Assembly (NCBI GenBank): GCA_963732405.1
Contig: CAVSZG010000001.1
Location: forward strand, 1,364,001-1,428,000
Reading direction: 5' to 3'
Source: JAUIAI01 sp963732405
GTDB lineage: Bacteria > Pseudomonadota > Gammaproteobacteria > Burkholderiales > Burkholderiaceae_E
DNA length: 64,000 bases
A model generated the notes under the pieces. It ran no database searches. It saw only the letters and a list, made by a program, of their open reading frames with translations, and had not been told where the DNA came from. Every line of letters begins with the position of its first letter. The stretch's first letter is position 1. Both the position numbers and the translations under genes were made by a program. This document shows positions 1-7,237 of the stretch, piece after piece.

Positions 1-926
1 TGCCCGAGGGGGAAGCGCGTCATCGCACCGAGGCGCAGGATCACAACCTGCAATTCGCGCTCGATAACAAGCTCATGGAACTGGCGCGCCCGGCAATCGA
101 ACGGGGAGAAAAGGTTTCGTTCATCTCGCCGATCCGCAACATCAACCGCACGGTGGGCACCATGCTGTCCGGTGAGGTCGCGCGCCGGTACGGTCACGAG
201 GGGCTGCCCCACGACAGCATTCATATTCAGTTCAATGGCACGGCCGGACAGAGTTTCGGCGCGTTTGCAGTGCGTGGCGTGACCCTCGATCTGGTGGGCG
301 AAGGTAACGACTATGTGGGCAAGGGCTTGTCGGGTGGCACCATCATCGTGCGATCCACCACCGATTTCCGGGGTGAGGCCGATCGCAACATCATCGTGGG
401 CAATACCGTGCTCTATGGCGCCATCGAAGGTGAGGCCTTTTTCAGCGGCGTGGCCGGCGAGCGCTTCGCTGTGCGCAATTCGGGCGCAACCGCCGTGGTC
501 GAGGGGACGGGCGACCACGGTTGCGAATACATGACCGGCGGCACGGTGGTGGTGTTGGGCGAAACCGGGCGCAATTTCGGCGCCGGCATGTCTGGCGGCA
601 TTGCCTATGTCTATGATCCCTCGGGCAGTTTCGAGCGTCAGGTCAATCCTGCCATGGTCAGCCTGGAATCTGTCCGGCCGACTTCCGAGCAGATGAATTC
701 GACGGATCCGGCCACCTGGCATCGGGGCGAATGCGACGAGATCATTCTCAAGGGTCTCATCGAGAAACATTTCCGCCTGACCGGCAGCGACAAGGCGCGG
801 GCGATTCTGGATCGTTGGAAGCGCTCACGCGGTCATTTCGTCAAGGTGTTCCCCAATGAGTATCGGCGGGCACTGAGCGAGATGCACGCGAAAAGCCAGG
901 TGAGCCAGCAGCAGGAAATGGCGTGA
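1..926 (+). CDS. gltB: Glutamate synthase large subunit, C-terminal part (partial)
   Basis: Only the C-terminal ~308 residues are present; the frame is open from the window edge. The large subunit of NADPH-dependent glutamate synthase releases ammonia from glutamine and adds it to 2-oxoglutarate. What is visible is the C-terminal GXGXG beta-helix domain, with repeated glycine-rich turns (GGTIIVR, GNTVLYGAIEGEAFFSG, GDHGCEYMTGGTVVVLG, GRNFGAGMSGG), followed by the helical tail. The small subunit gene gltD follows after ~115 bp on the same strand, the usual gltBD operon order. The identification is firm; catalytic domains lie outside the window. Confidence 0.95.
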   Translation, partial: PEGEARHRTEAQDHNLQFALDNKLMELARPAIERGEKVSFISPIRNINRTVGTMLSGEVARRYGHEGLPHDSIHIQFNGTAGQSFGAFAVRGVTLDLVGEGNDYVGKGLSGGTIIVRSTTDFRGEADRNIIVGNTVLYGAIEGEAFFSGVAGERFAVRNSGATAVVEGTGDHGCEYMTGGTVVVLGETGRNFGAGMSGGIAYVYDPSGSFERQVNPAMVSLESVRPTSEQMNSTDPATWHRGECDEIILKGLIEKHFRLTGSDKARAILDRWKRSRGHFVKVFPNEYRRALSEMHAKSQVSQQQEMA

Positions 927-1040
927 TGACAGGGCCGATGGCCGAGCCGTCGCGCCGGGGGGTTGGCCGGACCCGGTGCGACGGGGTGATGCATGAGCGC
1001 CGGATCCGCGGCGTCTTCAAGATTTTCAGGAAGGGTTGAG

Positions 1041-2528
1041 ATGGGCAAGGTAACGGGTTTTCTGGAGTTCGAGCGGCTGAGTGAGGCGGCCGAAGATACC
1101 GCCTCGCGAGTCAGGCATTACCGCGAGTTCGTGCTGCACCTGCCCGACGAGGCGGCGTCACGGCAGGGTGCCCGGTGCATGGATTGCGGCATTCCATTCT
1201 GTCAGTCGGGCTGCCCGGTCCACAACATCATCCCGGACTGGAATGATCTGGTGTTCCGTGGCGACTGGCAGCGCGCACTCGAGACGCTGCACTCAACCAA
1301 CAACTTCCCTGAGTTCACCGGCCGGATCTGCCCGGCGCCGTGCGAGGCCGCCTGCACCCTGAACATCAACAGCGACCCGGTGGGCATCAAATCGATCGAG
1401 CACGCCATCATCGACAAGGGCTGGGAGATGGGCTGGGTGTTGCCTCAGCCGCCCGTGCGCCTGACCGGCAAGAAGGTGGCCGTGGTTGGCTCCGGCCCTG
1501 CCGGTCTGGCCTGCGCGCAGCAATTGCAGCGTGCCGGCCATGAGGTCACGGTGTTCGAAAAGAACGACCGGATCGGCGGCCTGCTGCGTTATGGCATTCC
1601 CGACTTCAAGATGGAGAAGTCGCATATCGATCGGCGAGTCGATCAGATGAGTGCTGAAGGCGTCGAGTTTCGACCGTCGACACTGGTGGCCGATCCGGAC
1701 GTCGATCTGGGTACGGTCGTGAACTGGTCCAGGCAGCGGATCTCACCCGCAGAACTGCTCGAGCAGTTCGACGCGGTGGCCCTGACGGGCGGTGCCGAGC
1801 AGCCGCGCGATCTGCCGGTACCGGGGCGCGAGCTCAAGGGCGTGCATTTCGCCATGGAATTCCTGCCCCAGCAGAACAAGATCGTCGCGGGCGACCGGCT
1901 CGATCAGCAGATTCTGGCAACGGGCAAGCGGGTGGTGGTGATCGGCGGTGGCGACACCGGCTCGGACTGTGTCGGCACGAGCAATCGCCAGGGCGCACTG
2001 TCGGTCACCCAGTTCGAATTGATGCCCCAGCCGCCGGTCACGGAGAACAAGGAACTGACCTGGCCGAACTGGCCGGTCAAACTGCGCACGTCCTCGTCTC
2101 ACGAGGAAGGCTGCGAACGCGACTGGTCGGTGACCACCAAATCGTTCAAGGACGATGGCAACGGCAATGTCAGCGCATTGATCGCCGCCCGGGTCGAATG
2201 GACGAGCGGACCTGACGGCCGCATGCAGATGACCGAGGTGCCGGGCTCGGAGTATGAGATTCCGGCCGACCTGGTGTTGTTCGCCATGGGTTTCGTCGCC
2301 CCGGTGGGTTCGGTGCTGGACGCCTTCGGCGTGACCAAGGACCCGCGGGGCAATGCGCTGGCCACCACTGATGGAGAAGGCTGCTACCGGACCAACATCG
2401 ACAAGGTGTTTGCCAGTGGCGATATGCGGCGTGGCCAGTCGTTGGTGGTCTGGGCGATTCGCGAAGGTCGCCAGTGTGCGCGTGCGATCGACGAGGCTTT
2501 AATGGGCAGTAGTTCGCTGCCCCGATAG
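1041..2528 (+). CDS. gltD: Glutamate synthase small subunit
   Basis: A 495-residue NADPH-binding, FAD-containing subunit that passes electrons to the GltB active site. The N-terminus carries the cysteine cluster RCMDCGIPFCQSGCP (C46, C49, C54, C58) and a second cysteine group (ICPAPCEAAC), expected ligands for 4Fe-4S centres. An FAD-binding GSGPAGLACA follows at ~155 and a second dinucleotide fold (GGGDTGSD) at ~310. The frame is open from 993, but the start at 1041 (MGKVTGFLEFER) is preferred because it has AGGAAGG upstream and matches the usual GltD N-terminus. It lies directly behind gltB and is very probably co-transcribed. Confidence 0.95.
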   Translation: MGKVTGFLEFERLSEAAEDTASRVRHYREFVLHLPDEAASRQGARCMDCGIPFCQSGCPVHNIIPDWNDLVFRGDWQRALETLHSTNNFPEFTGRICPAPCEAACTLNINSDPVGIKSIEHAIIDKGWEMGWVLPQPPVRLTGKKVAVVGSGPAGLACAQQLQRAGHEVTVFEKNDRIGGLLRYGIPDFKMEKSHIDRRVDQMSAEGVEFRPSTLVADPDVDLGTVVNWSRQRISPAELLEQFDAVALTGGAEQPRDLPVPGRELKGVHFAMEFLPQQNKIVAGDRLDQQILATGKRVVVIGGGDTGSDCVGTSNRQGALSVTQFELMPQPPVTENKELTWPNWPVKLRTSSSHEEGCERDWSVTTKSFKDDGNGNVSALIAARVEWTSGPDGRMQMTEVPGSEYEIPADLVLFAMGFVAPVGSVLDAFGVTKDPRGNALATTDGEGCYRTNIDKVFASGDMRRGQSLVVWAIREGRQCARAIDEALMGSSSLPR

Positions 2529-2558
2529 CGACCGGCATTCGCTCATTCAACGAGAGAC

Positions 2559-3959
2559 ATGATGACTTCCCTGGCCGATCTGACGGCACTAGAACTCGGT
2601 TCTGCGTATGCGAGCGGCGAGCTGTCGCCGGTTGCTGTCGCCCGGAGCGTGTTCGACCGTATCGAGCGCATGGAGCCGATGCTCAATGCCATGTACCGGA
2701 TCAACGTCGATGCCGCCATGATGGCGGCCAGTGCCTCCGAGGATCGCTGGCGAAGTGGCAAGGCCCTGGGTCCGCTCGATGGTGTGCCGATTACGATCAA
2801 GGAGAACATCGACACGGTGGGTGACCCGACACCGCTGGGCACGGCCGCGACCGTGCTGGTGGCCAAGACGCGTGATGCGCCGCCGGCCGCCCGAGTGCGG
2901 GAAGCCGGTTGCACGATCCTGGGCAAAACGACGATGCCCGATTTCGGCATGTTGTCGGCCGGCCGCTCGTCGATTCACGGCACGACGCACAATCCCTGGG
3001 ACTTGTCGCGCAATACGTCCGGCTCGTCATCGGGGGCCGGTGCCGCCACGGCGGCGGGTTACGGCCCGCTGCACCTGGGCACCGACATTGGGGGATCAGT
3101 GCGCCTGCCGGCGGCTCACTGCGGCCATTTCGCGCTCAAGCCCAGTCTGGGGAGGGTGCCCATCGATCCGCCCTACATGGGCAGGGTCACCGGCCCGATG
3201 ACGCGCACGGTGACCGATGCCGCACTGTTGATGGAGGCCTTGAACCGGCCGGATAAACGCGACTGGATGGCCCTGCCCTGGCAGCCGCAGGCCTATGTCG
3301 GGAAACTGCAGGCCTTGCCGCTCAAGGGGCTGCGGATCGGCATGATGACCGATGTGGGCGCCGGCCTGCCGGTGAATCCGGCGGTGCGGGCCGCCACCGA
3401 AGCGGCCGGCGCTACGCTCGAGTCGGCCGGAGCGATCGTCGAACCCGTCAGTGGTTTTCTGACGGCGGCCATGCTCGATGCCATCTGCCGGTTCTTCGAG
3501 GCTCGCTCCTATAACGATGTGTCCGCCATGACCGAGGAAACACGCAACAAGGTGCTGCCATTCATCGTGCAATGGTGCAGCCACCGGGCGCGACATTTCA
3601 CTGGCGTCGAGGTGATGGCGGCCTACACCGAGGTGATGGCGATGAGGGCCGCGGCCGTGCGGCACTCGGCAGACGTCGACTTTCTCATCTCGCCCTGTTC
3701 GCCGATCCTGTCCTACAGCGTGGATGCGCATGCACCGGGCGACAATCCGGAAAATGCCCTGTCGCACATTGCCTTCACCGTGCCCTACAGCATGAGTGAA
3801 CAACCCGCCGCGTCGATCAACTGGACCCATACCGCCGAGGGTCTGCCGGTCGGCGTCCAGGTCATCGGCGAGCGTTTCAACGACCTGGGTGTGCTGCAGT
3901 TGAGCTGGTGGCTGGAACAGTTGCGCGGTCCGCAGGCGCCCTGGCCGCAACCGGGCTGA
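2559..3959 (+). CDS. Amidase signature family hydrolase
   Basis: A 466-residue amidase signature enzyme, hydrolysing an amide bond of unknown substrate. The Ser-cisSer-Lys triad can be seen: lysine in ITIKEN, the serine-rich loop NTSGSSSGAGAATAAG and nucleophile region GTDIGGSVRLPA. Length is normal for the family. It starts 30 bp after gltD on the same strand and ends 9 bp before the convergent chorismate mutase gene. The family covers amidases, GatA-like proteins and carbamoyl hydrolases. There are no gatC/gatB genes beside it, so a stand-alone amidase is more likely than GatA. A second family member lies at 11004-12398. Confidence 0.85.
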   Translation: MMTSLADLTALELGSAYASGELSPVAVARSVFDRIERMEPMLNAMYRINVDAAMMAASASEDRWRSGKALGPLDGVPITIKENIDTVGDPTPLGTAATVLVAKTRDAPPAARVREAGCTILGKTTMPDFGMLSAGRSSIHGTTHNPWDLSRNTSGSSSGAGAATAAGYGPLHLGTDIGGSVRLPAAHCGHFALKPSLGRVPIDPPYMGRVTGPMTRTVTDAALLMEALNRPDKRDWMALPWQPQAYVGKLQALPLKGLRIGMMTDVGAGLPVNPAVRAATEAAGATLESAGAIVEPVSGFLTAAMLDAICRFFEARSYNDVSAMTEETRNKVLPFIVQWCSHRARHFTGVEVMAAYTEVMAMRAAAVRHSADVDFLISPCSPILSYSVDAHAPGDNPENALSHIAFTVPYSMSEQPAASINWTHTAEGLPVGVQVIGERFNDLGVLQLSWWLEQLRGPQAPWPQPG

Positions 3960-3968
3960 TCGCCTGCG

Positions 3969-4682
3969 TCAGGCGCGCGCGTTCGCGATGCGCCTGCGCA
4001 GGTAATCCACTTCGATGTCGATGGTGGTGGCGATCATGAATTCGAACACCCTGACCGTGAGCGCCTCGTCCAGTTCATAGCGTCTGGCCAGCGATCGGGC
4101 AATGTCGAACACGGCCGCTTCGCGATCCTTGCGCACGATGAGGGCGAGCATGGCTTGGCGATCGCCCTTGCTCTCGATGAAGGCATCGGTGAGTTCGACG
4201 AATTTCGCCTCCGCCACCGATTTGCCCAGGTTCACCCGTTCCAGGATGGACAACAGCGTGGCCACGTCACTGGTGACGGTCTCGCCATAGGTGTCGGGTC
4301 GATCGCCAGGCGGACAGGCCTCGCCGATCCATCCCCGGTAGAAGCGGATGATCCGCTCACCCATACCGCTGGCCATTCGCTGGACCGGGCTTTGCGGGGC
4401 GCTGCGCGCAATGATGGGCGAAACCGCTGAGACATCGGTAAACGCATCCTGGCTCGCGAACGTGTAGCGGCCCAGTTCGGCATGACAGGCCTCGATACGC
4501 GACAGTTCGTAGTCGAGCAACGACCGATCGGGCTGGCCGATGACCAGTCCGGGTTCGTAGACCGCTTGATTGCACGCAAATCGCGTGCGCTTCTTGAGGC
4601 CGATGACGATTTCATTGGCCAGGATGTCCAGCCCTGGACGTATCCGGCCCGCCAGATCCAGATCGGGATGGATCGCGCTCAT
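3969..4682 (-). CDS. Eukaryote-type (AroQ-beta, ARO7-like) chorismate mutase
   Basis: A 237-residue protein that I align by eye to yeast/plant chorismate mutase rather than the short bacterial AroQ domain. Matching stretches are KRTRFACNQAVYEPG (yeast ERSHFATCPSVYEANHPG), LERVNLGKSVAEAKF (yeast SRRIHFGKFVAEAKF) and TIDIEVDYLRRR (yeast TKEVEVEYLLRR). Equivalents of the yeast catalytic residues are R15 (Arg16), R149 (Arg157), K160 (Lys168), E188 (Glu198), T220 (Thr242) and E224 (Glu246); the Asn194 position looks changed. Predicted reaction: chorismate to prephenate in the cytoplasm. Its start codon overlaps the stop of the MaoC gene (ATGA), so the two are translationally coupled. The alignment is from memory and unscored; function is inferred. 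Confidence 0.72.
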   Translation of the reverse strand: MSAIHPDLDLAGRIRPGLDILANEIVIGLKKRTRFACNQAVYEPGLVIGQPDRSLLDYELSRIEACHAELGRYTFASQDAFTDVSAVSPIIARSAPQSPVQRMASGMGERIIRFYRGWIGEACPPGDRPDTYGETVTSDVATLLSILERVNLGKSVAEAKFVELTDAFIESKGDRQAMLALIVRKDREAAVFDIARSLARRYELDEALTVRVFEFMIATTIDIEVDYLRRRIANARA

Positions 4683-5164
4683 GACGGGGTGACACCGTCG
4701 GCGGCGCTGGCGCGGGTGCGATACATGCCCGTGCCCCGGACACTCAACACCACCTGGTCGCGCTGATTGAGCACCTGCTGGCTGGCCATCACGAAGCCCC
4801 GATCGGGCTTGCTGGCCGAGGGTCGGGTCGAGTCGATGGTGACCCGCACGCGCAATCGGTCGCCGGGGCGCACTGGCTGCAGCCAGCGGATCTCCTCAAG
4901 GCCCGGCGAGCCCATGCTCGAACGGGGGGATATGTAGTTGTCCACGAGCATGCGCATGAGCACCGAGCAGGTCATCCAGCCACTGGCCGCCAGCCCGCCG
5001 AAATGGGATTTGGCGGCGGCGGCTTCATCCAGGTGAAACGCCTGCGGATCATAACGGCTGGCAAACTCGATGATCTCCTCGCGCGTGATCAGGTAGTCGC
5101 CGAACTCGAACACCTCGCCGGCCGCGTAGTCTTCGAAGAAGCGCTCGCGAAGCGGTACGCTCAT
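4679..5164 (-). CDS. MaoC-like (hot-dog fold) dehydratase
   Basis: A 161-residue single hot-dog domain of the MaoC/(R)-hydratase group. Landmarks are the N-terminal FEDYAAGEVFEFG, the active-site-like ITREEIIEFASRYDPQAFH with the usual Asp/His, and FGGLAASGWMTCSVLMRM. Such enzymes hydrate enoyl-thioesters; the substrate here is unknown. The frame is open to 5281, but the start at 5164 fits the family N-terminus and has AGGA eight bases upstream (an ATG at 5170 is also possible). Its stop overlaps the chorismate mutase start by ATGA. The pair is transcribed divergently from apt, with ~150 bp between them. Confidence 0.85.
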   Translation of the reverse strand: MSVPLRERFFEDYAAGEVFEFGDYLITREEIIEFASRYDPQAFHLDEAAAAKSHFGGLAASGWMTCSVLMRMLVDNYISPRSSMGSPGLEEIRWLQPVRPGDRLRVRVTIDSTRPSASKPDRGFVMASQQVLNQRDQVVLSVRGTGMYRTRASAADGVTPS

Positions 5165-5317
5165 GGCCATCGTCCTGTGCACCATTGGCATCGGGTTGCG
5201 CGCATCCGCGGTCTCCTGGATCGTGTAGACCGCCAGTCTAACAAAGGCCGCGAACGGGTTCGCGGTACACTGGCCGGGCACCGAACATCGTCAGCCGCAT
5301 GTGTGCCCCGCCTTGGA

Positions 5318-5902
5318 ATGGCCACCAACATGTCCCAGCACCCTTACCCCGGACCCGCATCGCCGATCAACACCGATTTCCTCAAGCAGGAGATCCGCAG
5401 CATTCCCGACTGGCCCGAGCCGGGCATCTTGTTTCGCGACATCACGCCGCTGCTGCAGAATCCGCGCACGCTGCGCGTGCTGGTCGATGTGTTCGTGCAT
5501 CGTTACATGAACACCGGACTGAATCTGGTGGCGGGTATCGATGCGCGTGGCTTCATTCTGGGCGCCATCGTGGCCTATGAACTGAATCTGGGCTTCGTGC
5601 CGGTGCGCAAAAAGGGCAAGCTGCCCTTTACCACCATCGCCGAAGAATATGAACTCGAATATGGCAGTGCCACCGTCGAACTGCATGCTGACGCCTGCCG
5701 ACCTGGCGACCGGGTCTTGCTGATCGATGATCTGATCGCCACCGGTGGCACGATGATGGCGGCCAAGAAGTTGCTTGAACGCCTGGGGGCGGAGGTCGTT
5801 GAAGGTGCTGCCATCGTCGATCTGCCCGAACTGGGTGGCTCGTCCCGCCTGCGTGATGCGGGCCTGGCCCTCAATCTGCTCGTCAGCTTCGACGGGCACT
5901 AG
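5318..5902 (+). CDS. apt: Adenine phosphoribosyltransferase
   Basis: Converts adenine and PRPP to AMP in purine salvage. The sequence shows PDWPEPGILFRDITPLL near the N-terminus, the flexible region VPVRKKGKLPFTTI, and the PRPP-binding motif VLLIDDLIATGGT. Size (194 residues from 5318, 190 from the ATG at 5330) fits the family, E. coli Apt being 183. Neither start has a strong ribosome site, and GGA lies 12 bp before 5330. The frame extends upstream to 5003, but that part overlaps the antisense MaoC gene and lacks homology. hslR follows 55 bp downstream. Confidence 0.95.
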   Translation: MATNMSQHPYPGPASPINTDFLKQEIRSIPDWPEPGILFRDITPLLQNPRTLRVLVDVFVHRYMNTGLNLVAGIDARGFILGAIVAYELNLGFVPVRKKGKLPFTTIAEEYELEYGSATVELHADACRPGDRVLLIDDLIATGGTMMAAKKLLERLGAEVVEGAAIVDLPELGGSSRLRDAGLALNLLVSFDGH

Positions 5903-5957
5903 CGTGGCGGTGGGCGCTCATGCACCGATCGACTGAGCACAACAACGGGTGGCGTTC

Positions 5958-6479
5958 ATGACGCGCGGCCAGGCCGGTGGGCCGGCCGACGGTCCGAATG
6001 ATGCCGCCGGTGTGCGGGTGGATAAATGGCTTTGGGCGGCGCGTTTCTTCAAGACCCGTTCGCTGGCCCAGACCGCCCTGGAAAACGGCCGGGTGCTGGT
6101 CGATGGGGAGCGGGTCAAGCGCTCGCGCAGTCTGCACTGCGGCGCGCGGGTCTGGATCCGGATCGGCCTGATCGAACGCACGGTGATCGTCCGCTCGCTC
6201 TCCGAGCATCGAGGACCCGCACCGGTCGCGCAACTGCTCTATGAAGAAACACCCGAATCCATCCAGCAGCGAGCCGCACAGCGCGACAAGCGCAGCCTGT
6301 TCGTTGATCCGGCTGCGGCGATCGCGGCGGGGCGACCCACCAAGCGGGATCGCCGCCGTATCCTCGATCTGCAGGAAGGCGAAGAGGGCGATGATGATGA
6401 AGAGGGAGGCTATGCAGACCTCGGCGATGATCAGTTTGCCGATCAGAAACGTAGCGACGACCTCGGGCGAGGTGCATGA
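5958..6479 (+). CDS. hslR: S4-domain RNA-binding protein, Hsp15 family
   Basis: A 173-residue S4-domain protein. The S4 core is clear (VRVDKWLWAARFFKTRSLA, ALENGRVLVDGERVKRSR), with the Hsp15 continuation GARVWIRIGLIERTVIVRSL. In E. coli Hsp15 binds stalled 50S subunits carrying peptidyl-tRNA. The tail is strongly acidic (EEGEEGDDDEEGG) and longer than in E. coli. The GTG at 5949 is an alternative start; GGGTGG sits five bases before the ATG at 5958. Its TGA is immediately followed by the ATG of the SDR gene. Confidence 0.88.
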   Translation: MTRGQAGGPADGPNDAAGVRVDKWLWAARFFKTRSLAQTALENGRVLVDGERVKRSRSLHCGARVWIRIGLIERTVIVRSLSEHRGPAPVAQLLYEETPESIQQRAAQRDKRSLFVDPAAAIAAGRPTKRDRRRILDLQEGEEGDDDEEGGYADLGDDQFADQKRSDDLGRGA

Positions 6480-7229
6480 ATGAACAGACCGGTGGTGATG
6501 GTGACGGGTGGCTCGCGGGGTATTGGCGCGGCCGTGGCTGTTGGCGCGGCCGCGGCCGGCTATGACGTGGTGATCACCTGGATTGCCGATGAATCCGCCG
6601 CGATTGCCGTGAGCGGGCGGATCGAGCGCGAAGGCGGCCGGGCGCTGGCGGTGCGCTGCGACGTGGCCGATGAACACCAGGTGCTGGCTGCCTTCTCGGC
6701 ATTGGACAACACTTTCGGCCGTCTCGATGCGCTGGTCAACAATGCCGGCGTGCTGGCCGGCGGACAGGACTTCGCCGACTACCCGACCGAGCGGATACGG
6801 CGCATTCTCGATGTCAACGTCTTCGGTGCCATGATCGTGGCCCGCGAAGCGGCCAGGCGGATGTCCACCCGGCGAGCCGGATCTGGCGGTGTCATCGTCA
6901 ACCTGTCCTCGGCGGCGGCCCGACTCGGCGCGCCCGGTGAATACATCGACTATGCGGCCAGCAAGGGCGCCATCGACACCCTGACCCTCGGACTGGCCAA
7001 GGAACTGGGCAACCAGGGCGTTCGGGTCAATGCCGTGCGTCCCGGCCTGATCGAAACCGACATTCACGCCAGTGGTGGCCGGCCGGACCGGGTCCGTGAC
7101 CTGTCGCACCTGGTGCCGATGCAGCGTGGCGGCACGGCACAGGAAGTGGCCGATACGATTCTGTGGCTGATGTCCCCGCGGTCCAGTTATGTCACGGGGG
7201 CGCTGATCGATGTGGGGGGCGGGCGCTGA
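6480..7229 (+). CDS. SDR family NAD(P)-dependent oxidoreductase
   Basis: A 249-residue classical short-chain dehydrogenase/reductase. Visible are the cofactor motif TGGSRGIGAA at the N-terminus, DVAD, the NNAG motif in LVNNAGVLAGG, the catalytic serine in VNLSSAAARLG, and YxxxK in YAASKGAID, ending with YVTGALIDVGGGR. This resembles FabG-like or glucose dehydrogenase-like SDRs; the substrate is not identifiable. It starts one base after the hslR stop, with GAGGTG seven bases upstream, so it is probably co-transcribed with hslR. It converges on the chemoreceptor gene with only 8 bp between the stops. Confidence 0.9.
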   Translation: MNRPVVMVTGGSRGIGAAVAVGAAAAGYDVVITWIADESAAIAVSGRIEREGGRALAVRCDVADEHQVLAAFSALDNTFGRLDALVNNAGVLAGGQDFADYPTERIRRILDVNVFGAMIVAREAARRMSTRRAGSGGVIVNLSSAAARLGAPGEYIDYAASKGAIDTLTLGLAKELGNQGVRVNAVRPGLIETDIHASGGRPDRVRDLSHLVPMQRGGTAQEVADTILWLMSPRSSYVTGALIDVGGGR

Positions 7230-7237
7230 GCCGGCCC

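Noticed and set aside
5003..5317. N-terminal extension of apt by ~105 codons
   Set aside because: It overlaps the divergent MaoC gene and has no similarity to the family; apt is complete from 5318/5330.
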